Shown: piece after piece, positions 1 through 6,630 of the stretch
How positions within the stretch are numbered: the first letter of the stretch is position 1
Layout: every line of letters begins with the position of its first letter
The notes under the pieces: model-generated
Seen by the model: the letters and a program-made list of their open reading frames with translations, nothing else
What the model was told of the DNA's origin: nothing
Databases searched by the model: none
Origin: JBDHZK01 sp039811865
GTDB taxonomy: Bacteria; Actinomycetota; Actinomycetes; Propionibacteriales; Propionibacteriaceae
Length of the DNA: 26,585 nucleotides
Reading direction: 5' to 3'
NCBI GenBank assembly: GCA_039811865.1
Contig: JBDHZK010000021.1
Location: 1-26,585, forward strand
Made by a program: the position numbers and the translations under genes

Positions 1-8
1 GGGAGCGG

Positions 9-20
9 CCTGCCGGCAGG
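9..20. repeat. 12-bp perfect palindrome in the left-edge intergenic stretch
   Basis: CCTGCCGGCAGG reads the same on both strands. It lies in the roughly 140 nt before the tig promoter, where no coding region is visible. It could be the stem of a terminator of a gene beyond the left edge or a protein-binding site. Perfect 12-mers of this composition are not rare in high-GC DNA, so confidence in a function is low. Confidence 0.25.
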
Positions 21-125
21 AGTGCAGGCGGCGAGCCTTGGCCGGTTTCGAGGCGCCCACCTCGGCGCAGCCGGCCGTCCCGCTCGCAGCGGTTCGCGGC
101 GTCGCGGGGCCCGCGGCCAGGTCGC

Positions 126-150
126 GGCCACCGGTGGCCCACGGCTAGGA
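126..150 (+). promoter_or_regulatory. Candidate tig promoter with overlapping 14-bp palindrome
   Basis: TAGGAT at 145-150 fits the actinobacterial -10 pattern TAnnnT. The perfect palindrome GGCCACCGGTGGCC at 126-139 lies directly upstream, where the -35 region would be. No -35 hexamer is recognisable. The expected transcription start near 157 lies after the GTG at 154, which would exclude that codon as a start and leave a short leader of about 57 nt to the TTG at 214. The palindrome might be an operator, but that is inference. Confidence 0.4.
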
Positions 151-213
151 TGAGTGGGTCTGTGCGCGCCCGCCTACCGGGTGCGCGATCCGCCAACGTA
201 TGGAGTCGTCGCC

Positions 214-1629
214 TTGCCCAGCACTGTCGAGCAGCTCAGCCCCTCGCGAGTGAAGCTCACCATCGATCTGCCGTTCAGCGAGTTGAAGCCTCACCTTGAC
301 AAGGCCTATCGCGAGATCGCCCAGCAGGTCGCGATTCCCGGCTTCCGTAAGGGCAAGGTGCCTGCCGCGCTGATCGACCAGCGCTTCGGCCGGGGCGCGA
401 TCCTGCAGGAGGCCATCAACGAAGCGCTTCCGGGTGCTTACGGCAAGGCGGTCGAGGAGTCGAACATCTACCCGCTCGGGCAGCCCGACATCGAGGTCAC
501 CAAGCTTGAGGACGGCCAGTCGGTGGAGTTCACCGCCGAGGTTGACGTGCGTCCCGATTTCGGCGTCCCCGACTTCGATGAGCTCGTCGTCGAGGTGGAC
601 CCGGTCGCCACCGGCGAGGATGCCGTGGACGAGCAACTGGGCCTGCTCCAAGCCCGCTTCGCCAGCGTCAACGAGGTCGACCGCCCGGCGGCCGACGGGG
701 ACACCGTAACCATCAACCTGGCCGCGACGCAGGACGGCGAGCCCGTCCCGGACGCGTCCGCCGACGGCCTGACCTACATCATCGGTTCCGGTGAGATGTT
801 GGACGGTCTGGATGAGGCCGTTACCGGGCTGTCCGCAGGAGAGTCCGCCAAGTTCAGCGCCCAACTTGCCGGCGGCCCGGCCAAGGGCGAGGCCGCCGAC
901 ATCGACGTCACCGTGACCAAGGTTTCCGAGCGTAACCTCCCCGAAGTGGACGATGACTTCGCGCAGTTGGTCAGCGAGTTCGACACCGTCGCTGAGCTGC
1001 GCGACGACCTGGGCAAGGTCGCCGCGCAGGGTGCGCGGGCGTCCCAGGTCGCCCAGGCCCGCGACCGCGTCCTGGACGCGCTGGTCGGCAAGGTCGATCT
1101 CGAGCTGCCGGAGAAGTTGCTGGCCGACGAGGTGGCCTCGCGCCGCGGCTCGGTCGAGGAGCAGTTGAAGCGCGCCGGGCTGAGCCTGGAGGAGTACCTC
1201 GAGCAGTCCGACGAGGAGGCCGAGACCGCCGACGAGTTCTGGGACGACCTGGCCGCGTCCACCGAGCGGGCCTTGAAGGCGCAACTGATCTTGGACAAGA
1301 TCGCCGAGGAGAGCGACATTCAGGTCGACCAGGCCGATCTCACCCAGATGATCATCAACCGTGCCGCCCAGGCCGGGACGACGCCCGAGGCCGAGGCGCA
1401 GCACATGATGGAGCACAATCACCTGCCCGAGTGGATGGGTGAGATTCGCCGCGGCAAGGCCCTGGCCGCGCTGCTGGAGGGCGCCAAGATCACCGACACC
1501 AACGGGACGGCGATCACGCTCACCGCGGGGGACGCGGACCTCGACGAGGCTACGGCTGAGGCCGACGATGAGTCGGACGCGGCGGAATCGGACGCGGCGG
1601 AGTCGAGCGAGTCGTCCACGCCGGCCTGA
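214..1629 (+). CDS. tig: Trigger factor (ribosome-associated chaperone and prolyl isomerase)
   Basis: Trigger factor binds at the ribosomal exit tunnel, shields nascent chains and has peptidyl-prolyl isomerase activity. The predicted 471-residue protein is close to the actinobacterial norm. It has the ribosome-binding signature GFRKGK at about residues 43-48, an FKBP-like middle domain at roughly 150-250, and a helical substrate-binding C-terminal half. The tail after about residue 430 is very acidic and Ser/Ala-rich and ends in SSESSTPA. I chose the TTG at 214 because GGAG lies 8 nt upstream and the protein then begins MPSTVEQLSPSRVKL, as family members do. The GTG codons at 154 and 181 would add a non-homologous extension. 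It is followed by large hairpins and then the clpP operon, the usual actinobacterial neighbourhood. Confidence 0.96.
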   Translation: MPSTVEQLSPSRVKLTIDLPFSELKPHLDKAYREIAQQVAIPGFRKGKVPAALIDQRFGRGAILQEAINEALPGAYGKAVEESNIYPLGQPDIEVTKLEDGQSVEFTAEVDVRPDFGVPDFDELVVEVDPVATGEDAVDEQLGLLQARFASVNEVDRPAADGDTVTINLAATQDGEPVPDASADGLTYIIGSGEMLDGLDEAVTGLSAGESAKFSAQLAGGPAKGEAADIDVTVTKVSERNLPEVDDDFAQLVSEFDTVAELRDDLGKVAAQGARASQVAQARDRVLDALVGKVDLELPEKLLADEVASRRGSVEEQLKRAGLSLEEYLEQSDEEAETADEFWDDLAASTERALKAQLILDKIAEESDIQVDQADLTQMIINRAAQAGTTPEAEAQHMMEHNHLPEWMGEIRRGKALAALLEGAKITDTNGTAITLTAGDADLDEATAEADDESDAAESDAAESSESSTPA

Positions 1630-1646
1630 CGCGCCTGCCGCAGCCG

Positions 1647-1735
1647 GAGCCCTCGCTGAGGACTCCCCTTCGGCATCGAGGGCCTTCCTTCAAGGGAGGC
1701 CCTCGAGCGTTTGGAGGAGTCCTCGCCGAGGGCTC
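1647..1735 (+). terminator. Large two-part stem-loop after tig
   Basis: The outer arms 1647-1666 and 1716-1735 are complementary at 18 of 20 positions, with two internal mismatches. The inner arms 1677-1690 and 1692-1705 pair at 13 of 14 positions, the exception being a G-U wobble, and leave almost no loop. The whole 89-nt element folds on itself and starts 17 nt after the tig stop codon. There is no U-tract, which is common for actinobacterial terminators. It probably ends tig transcription, but its size and its possible interaction with the next hairpin leave room for an attenuation role. Confidence 0.65.
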
Positions 1736-1765
1736 GGTGGCGGGCCTCTTCCCCTGACCCCGGGA

Positions 1766-1789
1766 CGGAGTCCGGCCGGCTGGACTCCG
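1766..1789 (+). repeat. Second hairpin between tig and clpP1
   Basis: The arms CGGAGTCC (1766-1773) and CGGAGTCC read in reverse complement (1782-1789) form a perfect 8-bp stem around the 8-nt loop 1774-1781. The GGAGTCC/GGACTCC sequences are the same as those in the larger upstream stem-loop, so alternative pairings are possible. It lies upstream of the presumed clpP1 transcription start. Confidence 0.5.
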
Positions 1790-1815
1790 GGTGTACGACC
1801 TTCGCGTTCGACCTG

Positions 1816-1829
1816 CGCCGTCAGCGAAC
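1816..1829 (+). promoter_or_regulatory. Candidate ClgR activator site upstream of clpP1
   Basis: Read on the minus strand, this segment is GTTCGC-TGACG-GCG. It matches the Streptomyces ClgR consensus GTTCGC-N5-GCG, as I recall it, exactly. On the plus strand it matches the Corynebacterium form CGCYNANRGCGWWS at all but one position. ClgR is known to activate clpP operons in Streptomyces, corynebacteria and mycobacteria. The site is centred about 57 nt before the presumed clpP1 transcription start, a position suited to an activator. No clgR gene lies in this window. Confidence 0.6.
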
Positions 1830-1867
1830 AGTGAGGCGAACCGCTCCGTTTTGTCCGGGGCCACCGG

Positions 1868-1873
1868 TAGGTT
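1868..1873 (+). promoter_or_regulatory. clpP1 -10 element, probably a leaderless transcript
   Basis: TAGGTT ends 7 nt before the GTG at 1881, so transcription would begin at or next to the start codon. There is no -35 hexamer at normal spacing and no Shine-Dalgarno sequence before the GTG. The upstream ClgR-like site could compensate for the missing -35 element. Confidence 0.5.
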
Positions 1874-1880
1874 CGGCGGC

Positions 1881-2510
1881 GTGAACGAGTACGCATCCAC
1901 CCAGCCGGGTCCGCGCGCGGCCAGCCAGCCGCCCGGACTTGGGATCCACGACAGCGTCTATCAGTCGCTGCTGGCCAACCGCATCATCTTCCTGGGCTCG
2001 GAGGTGCGCGACGAGAACGCCAACGCCATCTGCGCCCAGATGCTGCTCCTCAACGCTGAGGACCCCCGCAAGGACATCTTCCTTTACATCAACTCTCCCG
2101 GTGGGTCGGTCGACTCCGGCATGGCGATCTTCGACACCATGCAGTGGATCTCCAACGACGTCGCCACCGTGGCGATGGGCCTGGCCGCTTCGATGGGTCA
2201 GTTCCTACTGAGCGCCGGAACCAAGGGCAAGCGGTTCGCGCTGCCGCACAGCCGGATCATGATGCACCAGCCCTCCGGGGGCCTTGGTGGCACGGCCAGC
2301 GACATCCGCATTCAGGCCGAGCAGTCGCTGCACATCAAGAAGACGATGTCGCGGCTCATCGCCGAGCACACCGGACAGACCATCGAGCAGATCGAGGCCG
2401 ACTCCGACCGCGACCGCTGGTTCACTGCCGAACAGGCCTTGGAGTACGGCTTCATCGACCACGTCTACGAGCGGGCCGCCCAGATCAAGACTCAGGCCCC
2501 GAACCAGTGA
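1881..2510 (+). CDS. clpP1: ATP-dependent Clp protease proteolytic subunit 1
   Basis: This is the serine peptidase subunit of the cytosolic Clp protease. In actinobacteria it forms a mixed double ring with ClpP2 and is fed by ClpX or ClpC. The catalytic triad is visible as Ser104 (context AASMGQF), His129 (MMHQP) and Asp178 (DRDRW), with spacings of 25 and 49 residues as in E. coli ClpP. The 209-residue length is normal. I chose the GTG at 1881 because it gives a family-like N-terminus and follows the -10 element directly. The reading frame is open back to 1791, but that extension is not conserved-looking. The stop lies 8 nt before clpP2, so the two genes form an operon. Confidence 0.95.
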   Translation: MNEYASTQPGPRAASQPPGLGIHDSVYQSLLANRIIFLGSEVRDENANAICAQMLLLNAEDPRKDIFLYINSPGGSVDSGMAIFDTMQWISNDVATVAMGLAASMGQFLLSAGTKGKRFALPHSRIMMHQPSGGLGGTASDIRIQAEQSLHIKKTMSRLIAEHTGQTIEQIEADSDRDRWFTAEQALEYGFIDHVYERAAQIKTQAPNQ

Positions 2511-2518
2511 GGACCGAC

Positions 2519-3163
2519 ATGAGCATGCCCGCCCTGCCCGGCGGCCTGGCCCCGACAGGCCCGGCGATGGACTACTACATCCCCCAGTGGGAGGAGCGGA
2601 CGTCCTACGGGATTCGCCGGGTCGACCCGTACACCAAGCTGTTCGAGGACCGGATCATCTTCCTCGGGACGCCGATCAGTGACGACATCGCCAACGCGGT
2701 GATGGCCCAGTTGCTCTGTCTGCAATCGATGGACCCCGAGCGGCAGATCAGCATCTACATCAACTCCCCAGGAGGGTCGTTCACCGCGCTGACTGCCATC
2801 TACGACACGATGCGCTACATCAAGCCCGACATCCAGACCGTCTGCCTCGGCCAGGCGGCCTCCGCGGCGGCCGTCCTGCTGGCGGCCGGGACGAAGGGCA
2901 AGCGGCTCGCCCTGCCCAACAGCCGGATCCTGATTCATCAGCCGGCCACCGAAGGTGGCTACGGTCAGTCGTCCGACCTGGAGATCCAGGCCCGCGAGAT
3001 CTTGCGCATCCGGGCGCTGATGGAGTCGATGCTGGCGTCCGATACCGGGCAGCCGCTGGACAAGATCAGCAAGGACATCGAGCGCGACAAGTACCTGACC
3101 GCCGAGCAAGCTGTCGAGTACGGCATCGTCGACGACATCCTGACCTCACTGAAGGACGTTTAG
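2519..3163 (+). CDS. clpP2: ATP-dependent Clp protease proteolytic subunit 2
   Basis: This is the second ClpP paralogue, partner of ClpP1 in the mixed actinobacterial ClpP1P2 particle. The triad is Ser115 (context AASAAAV), His140 (ILIHQP) and Asp190 (ERDKY). The His-Asp interval is one residue longer than in ClpP1. The 214-residue protein has an N-terminal stretch of about 30 residues (GGLAPTGPAMDYYIPQWEE region) before the conserved ClpP fold, as ClpP2 proteins often do. GAGGA lies 5 nt before the ATG at 2519 and overlaps the clpP1 stop region, which points to coupled translation. The ATG at 2525 is also possible. In mycobacteria ClpP2 is the ring that docks the ATPase. Confidence 0.95.
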   Translation: MSMPALPGGLAPTGPAMDYYIPQWEERTSYGIRRVDPYTKLFEDRIIFLGTPISDDIANAVMAQLLCLQSMDPERQISIYINSPGGSFTALTAIYDTMRYIKPDIQTVCLGQAASAAAVLLAAGTKGKRLALPNSRILIHQPATEGGYGQSSDLEIQAREILRIRALMESMLASDTGQPLDKISKDIERDKYLTAEQAVEYGIVDDILTSLKDV

Positions 3164-3192
3164 CCGCCCCGGCCGCCCGTGGAACAAATCCC

Positions 3193-3220
3193 CTGACCTG
3201 GGGATGCGGGCGGCTAGGGT
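3193..3220 (+). promoter_or_regulatory. Candidate clpX promoter
   Basis: CTGACC (3193-3198) and TAGGGT (3215-3220) are separated by 16 nt, resembling a housekeeping sigma promoter. Transcription would start near 3227, leaving a leader of about 34 nt. That leader includes AAGGGGG, which ends about 4 nt before the clpX GTG at 3261. It suggests clpX can be transcribed separately from clpP1P2. Confidence 0.5.
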
Positions 3221-3260
3221 GGCCGTACTGTTGGCCCAAAATCGATCAGAAGGGGGCGTC

Positions 3261-4553
3261 GTGGCCAGGATCGGCGAGTCCGGTGACCTGCTGAAGTGCT
3301 CCTTCTGCGGGAAGAGCCAAAAGCAGGTCAAGAAGTTGATCGCCGGACCAGGCGTCTACATCTGCGACGAGTGCATCGACCTGTGCAACGAGATCATCGA
3401 GGAGGAGTTCTCCGAGGGGCCCGATGTCGGTTTGCTCGACGATCTGCCCAAGCCGAAGGAGATCTGCGCGTTCCTCGACTCGTACGTGATCGGCCAGGAG
3501 ACCGCCAAGAAGGCGCTCGCGGTGGCCGTGTACAACCACTACAAGCGGGTCCAGGCGCAAGCAGCGACGCCGGCGCGACGAGCCTCGGAAGACGAGTCGG
3601 TCGAGCTGGGCAAGTCGAACATCCTGCTGATCGGTCCGACCGGCTGTGGCAAGACCTACCTGGCTCAGACGATGGCGCGGATGCTGAACGTCCCCTTCGC
3701 AATGGCCGACGCCACCGCGCTGACCGAGGCGGGCTACGTCGGCGAGGACGTCGAGAACATCTTGCTGAAGCTGATTCAGGCGGCCGACTTCGATGTGAAG
3801 AAGGCCGAGACCGGCATCATCTACATCGACGAGATCGACAAGGTGGCTCGCAAGAGCGAGAACCCGTCGATCACCCGCGACGTATCCGGTGAGGGCGTCC
3901 AGCAGGCGCTGCTCAAGATCTTGGAGGGGACGACCGCGTCCGTACCGCCCCAGGGCGGGCGCAAGCATCCGCACCAGGACTTCATCCAGATCGACACGAC
4001 CAACATCTTGTTCATCGTCGGTGGGGCCTTCGCCGGGCTGGAGGAGATCATCAACGCTCGCGTCGGCAAACGTCCCCTCGGCTTCAACAACGACGCAGCG
4101 CTGCGGAAGACGTCGTCCACCAATCCGTTCGCCGAGGTTCGACCGGAGGACCTGCACAAGTACGGGCTGATCCCGGAGTTCATCGGTCGGCTGCCCATGA
4201 TCTCGACGGTGAGCCCGCTGGACTCCACCTCGTTGGTCCGGATCCTGGTCGAGCCCAAGAACGCCCTGATCAAGCAGTTCCGCAAACTGTTCGAACTCGA
4301 TGGGGTTGATCTTGAGTTCTCCTCAGAAGCGATCGAGGCGGTTGCCGAGTTGGCGCTGGATCGCGGCATCGGGGCCCGCGGTCTGCGGTCGATCCTCGAG
4401 GAGATCCTGCTCAATGTGATGTACCACGTGCCCAGCGATGACGACGTGGTCCAGGTGCTGGTGGGGGCCGATGTCGTCCGCGACGGCGAATCGCCCACAT
4501 TGGTGCCCCGGGCCCAATTGGCGCGCAGCGACCGGCGCCCCAAGAGCGCCTAG
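3261..4553 (+). CDS. clpX: ATP-dependent Clp protease ATP-binding subunit ClpX
   Basis: ClpX is the AAA+ unfoldase that recognises tagged substrates and threads them into ClpP1P2. The N-terminal zinc-binding domain shows Cys13, Cys16, Cys35 and Cys38. Walker A is GPTGCGKT at 125-132. The pore loop GYVG lies at 158-161. Walker B ends with Asp190-Glu191 in YIDEID. The RKH pore-2 loop lies at 234-236, and the sensor-2 arginine is Arg373 in GARGLR. The 430-residue length is normal. The GTG at 3261 gives MARIGESGDLLKC, which is nearly the mycobacterial N-terminus, and has a good ribosome site. All catalytic elements are present. The C-terminal 15 residues are basic and unlike the conserved core. 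Confidence 0.97.
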   Translation: MARIGESGDLLKCSFCGKSQKQVKKLIAGPGVYICDECIDLCNEIIEEEFSEGPDVGLLDDLPKPKEICAFLDSYVIGQETAKKALAVAVYNHYKRVQAQAATPARRASEDESVELGKSNILLIGPTGCGKTYLAQTMARMLNVPFAMADATALTEAGYVGEDVENILLKLIQAADFDVKKAETGIIYIDEIDKVARKSENPSITRDVSGEGVQQALLKILEGTTASVPPQGGRKHPHQDFIQIDTTNILFIVGGAFAGLEEIINARVGKRPLGFNNDAALRKTSSTNPFAEVRPEDLHKYGLIPEFIGRLPMISTVSPLDSTSLVRILVEPKNALIKQFRKLFELDGVDLEFSSEAIEAVAELALDRGIGARGLRSILEEILLNVMYHVPSDDDVVQVLVGADVVRDGESPTLVPRAQLARSDRRPKSA

Positions 4554-4606
4554 CTGCGAGGCGGCCGCACCCCCAAGGCCCGAGCAAGGCCCGTGCGAAC
4601 GGTGAC

Positions 4607-4633
4607 GCCCCGACTCCTCATGGGAGCCGGGGC
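4607..4633. terminator. Bidirectional hairpin between convergent clpX and the DUF3060 gene
   Basis: GCCCCG (4607-4612) pairs with CGGGGC (4628-4633), and CTCC (4614-4617) with GGAG (4623-4626), around a short TCATG-type loop with one mismatch. It lies between two convergent stop codons, 53 nt after clpX and 12 nt after the minus-strand gene, so it can serve both as a terminator. Confidence 0.7.
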
Positions 4634-4645
4634 GATTGCGTTGGA

Positions 4646-5218
4646 CTACTTCTTGGTTACGACGTTGCCCGCGCCGTTGTCCTTCACGGACGCGTCACCG
4701 GAGTAGGTCAGGTTGTTGTCCCGACCGTAGAAGGTGATCTGGCCGTTGGCGAGGGCGACCGTGAGCTTGTTCTGGTTACCGACGACGATCACGTCCATGC
4801 AGGTGCCGGTGGTCGTGATCTGGCTGTTGTTCGACAGCACGATCAGCGCCGTTCCGGTGCAGGCGATCCCGACCGTGGCGTTGTCCTGGACGACCGTCAC
4901 CGGCGCGCCCACGGGAGTCGCTGGCGTGGAAGCAGAGGGGGTAGCGGTGTCGGCTGGTGAGGGCGTCCCGCTCACCGATGCGCTCGGCGACGGGGTACCC
5001 ATCGCCGAGGGTGACACACTGTCGGCCGGCGTGGCGCCGGCGGATTCCGTCGAAGCTGGGCTGGCTGTGCCCGGAGACGAGGAAGCAGCGGTGGGGGATA
5101 CGGTGGTCGCGTCCCCGGGGAGCGGGCTGGTGCCGGGTGTGGGAGTGCCACAGCCGGTGAGGGCAATCGTTCCGATCAGAGCTGCGGCGGCGACTCCGGA
5201 GAATCTGGACAACAACAT
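4646..5218 (-). CDS. DUF3060-type lipoprotein
   Basis: This is a predicted exported lipoprotein of 190 residues with no known biochemical role. The signal peptide ends in the lipobox LTGC with acceptor Cys23. A long low-complexity linker of Thr, Pro, Ser and Ala follows (about residues 24-105). The C-terminal part has short repeats of the form DNxTxxxTG and NQNKLTV, typical of DUF3060 and suggestive of a small beta-helical fold. The ATG at 5218 has GAGGAGG 4 nt upstream. The same frame remains open upstream into the neighbouring pseudogene, so an automatic caller could fuse the two. The lipobox and ribosome site show the true start. The extracytoplasmic location fits the adjacent Septum_form lipoproteins. 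Confidence 0.8.
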   Translation of the reverse strand: MLLSRFSGVAAAALIGTIALTGCGTPTPGTSPLPGDATTVSPTAASSSPGTASPASTESAGATPADSVSPSAMGTPSPSASVSGTPSPADTATPSASTPATPVGAPVTVVQDNATVGIACTGTALIVLSNNSQITTTGTCMDVIVVGNQNKLTVALANGQITFYGRDNNLTYSGDASVKDNGAGNVVTKK

Positions 5219-5324
5219 GGCGCCTCCTCGCGCGCTCGACCTGCGGGATAGAGCCTCATTCTTACAGCCAGCGGGTCGCCCGGGCCGGGCATCGCCAAAC
5301 CCCGCGCCTGCGGGTAACCAGGTG

Positions 5325-5885
5325 CTACCGCTTGGCCCCCTCAACGACCCTCTGACCCCGCCGGTGTCCAGGCCCACCAGGCACACCCAGGATCGGTCGT
5401 TGCCTCGCTCCCAACTCGACCGGTTCGGGTACGGATACCAGACGTTGAACTTCGAGCGCTCCATGGGAACTCCGACAAAGCTGGCGAACCGCTCTTTGCG
5501 AAAGCGAGCGCCCGATTGCCCTCGCAGGCGTCTCCGCCGAAGGTGCTCCAGTGGTCCTGGGTGGTCGCGTACACCTCGAAGTAGTGGCGCCGGGCCAGTC
5601 GACACGTGGGGTTTGGGCAATATCGTCCTCGACGAGTTTGGCCAAGCAATCGCCGACCGTCAGGGCCGGAGCATTCTGTTCGGGTTCGCTCGGCGCGGCT
5701 GTTCCTCACGAGAGCAAATGCCGGGCCTGGGCAAAACCAGCCCGGTAGCCACCCGAATCGCTGCGATCCCGACCGTGACCCCGATCACCCACCCCAACGT
5801 CCGCGGCGCGCGGCCACGGGTCCGGGTTGGAGCCGGGGGTGCCCCAAGTTTGGCAGGTGAAGCGGTCGTCAATGCGCTTCGCCTT
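5325..5885 (-). pseudogene. Frameshifted Septum_form-domain membrane protein (paralogue of the gene at 6056-6526)
   Basis: No single frame covers this stretch, yet the three minus-strand frames together rebuild a protein like the neighbouring lipoprotein. One frame gives an N-terminal membrane segment (TLGWVIGVTVGIAA). A second gives LTVGDCLAKLVEDDIAQ. A third gives HYFEVYATTQ and GGDACEG. The first frame then resumes with RFASFVGVPMERSKFNVW and GNDRSWVCLVGLDTGGVRG. These match VGDC, HYYEAYAATK, KFIGVSVDNSKY and ANDREIICLVGSDKGGIKG of the intact gene. At least two, probably three, frameshifts are needed. The retained motifs suggest recent inactivation. The exact 5' limit is uncertain, and sequencing error cannot be excluded. 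Confidence 0.72.
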
Positions 5886-5949
5886 CCCCGGCCTGCCTGC
5901 GGACGGTCCGGGGAAGTGGAGTGAAGGGGGACATCGACCCTCCTGCGGT

Positions 5950-5992
5950 GCGGCCTACCGACCAAAGCAAATGCCTCATTGCTGTCGGCCGC
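5950..5992. repeat. Long imperfect hairpin upstream of the pseudogene
   Basis: GCGGCC (5950-5955) and CGAC (5959-5962) pair with GTCGGCCGC (5984-5992). Inside, AGCAA(A)TG pairs with CATTGCT around a CCT loop. The composition is less GC-rich than its surroundings. It lies between the terminator of the intact lipoprotein gene and the pseudogene, where no coding region is visible. It may be a second terminator or a leader structure of the dead gene. Confidence 0.45.
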
Positions 5993-6006
5993 AGATCCAG
6001 GGGACG

Positions 6007-6044
6007 AAAAACGAGCGGCACCGCGCGATTCGCGGCGCCGCTCG
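6007..6044 (-). terminator. Rho-independent terminator of the Septum_form lipoprotein gene
   Basis: Read on the minus strand, arms at 6044-6032 and 6025-6012 form a stem of about 13 bp with one mismatch around a 5- to 6-nt loop, followed directly by five Ts (complement of 6007-6011). This is the only classic stem plus U-tract I saw in the window. It lies 12 nt after the stop codon. Confidence 0.85.
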
Positions 6045-6055
6045 GCAGCTCTCGA

Positions 6056-6526
6056 TTACTTCTTGATGCCCTTCAGAGTGCCCTTGATCCCGCCCTTGTC
6101 GGATCCGACCAAGCAAATGATCTCGCGGTCGTTGGCGCCGTCCCAGCTTTCCTTGGAGGGGAACAGGTACGACGACTCATACTTGGAGTTGTCTACCGAG
6201 ACACCGATGAATTTCTGGAATTCCGAGCGGCAGAACGTCCGCGACTTTTCCTTCACCGCCGCGTCGCCGGGGAAGCTTGCGTCCGTCATCTTGGTCGCGG
6301 CGTAAGCCTCGTAGTAGTGGGCCTGCGGGCACGGGATCAGCTTTACGTCCTCAATCGAGGAGAGGTTGTCGAACGACCCGGTACAGTCGCCGACCTTTAG
6401 CTGGAAGACGTCCGCCTTGGCCGACGAGGTGACCTGTCCGCGGGAGTCGCGGGGTGCGTCGTTGCCGCACGCTGCCAGACCCACACCGACAACCGGGAGC
6501 AGAAGAAGGGACACGAACTTTCGCAT
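6056..6526 (-). CDS. Septum_form-domain lipoprotein
   Basis: This is a predicted 156-residue exported lipoprotein. The signal peptide ends in the lipobox LAAC with acceptor Cys20. The mature part carries the Septum_form (PF13845-like) pattern: VGDC (Cys48), PC before HYYEAYAA (Cys66), FC (Cys99) and IICLV (Cys138), with a GANDR motif. The four cysteines probably form two disulphides outside the cell. The family name comes from an association with septum formation, but the molecular role is not established. The ATG at 6526 has AAAGGAG 4 nt upstream. An upstream ATG at 6550 in the same frame would disrupt the signal peptide. It is the intact counterpart of the decayed gene at 5325-5885. Confidence 0.8.
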   Translation of the reverse strand: MRKFVSLLLLPVVGVGLAACGNDAPRDSRGQVTSSAKADVFQLKVGDCTGSFDNLSSIEDVKLIPCPQAHYYEAYAATKMTDASFPGDAAVKEKSRTFCRSEFQKFIGVSVDNSKYESSYLFPSKESWDGANDREIICLVGSDKGGIKGTLKGIKK

Positions 6527-6630
6527 GAGGCTCCTTTCGGCACCCCCCAAGGTCAGGAGGTGTCGACTAAGACCGACGGGTAGCTTGCAGTCAGGATGTT
6601 AGTGGTGCCCTGGGGCATCGAAGGAAGCGG

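Noticed and set aside
92..105. A second ClgR-like site before tig (GTTCGC followed by GCG)
   Set aside because: The spacer is 6 nt instead of 5 and the rest of the consensus is poor.
145..1422. A 425-codon minus-strand frame opposite tig
   Set aside because: It is repetitive Gly/Leu/Asp/Arg-rich sequence typical of antisense shadows, while the plus strand encodes an obvious trigger factor.
1791..1880. N-terminal extension of ClpP1 from an upstream start
   Set aside because: It would overlap the ClgR-like site and the -10 element, and the GTG at 1881 gives the family-like N-terminus.
4646..5620. A single 324-residue minus-strand protein joining Septum_form-like sequence to the DUF3060 lipoprotein
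   Set aside because: An internal ATG at 5218 has a strong ribosome site and starts a complete lipoprotein signal peptide. The upstream part is pseudogene remnant.
6606..6617. Terminator for valS (TGCCC-TG-GGGCA)
   Set aside because: The stem has only 5 bp with a 2-nt loop and no U-tract, which is too weak to list as a feature.
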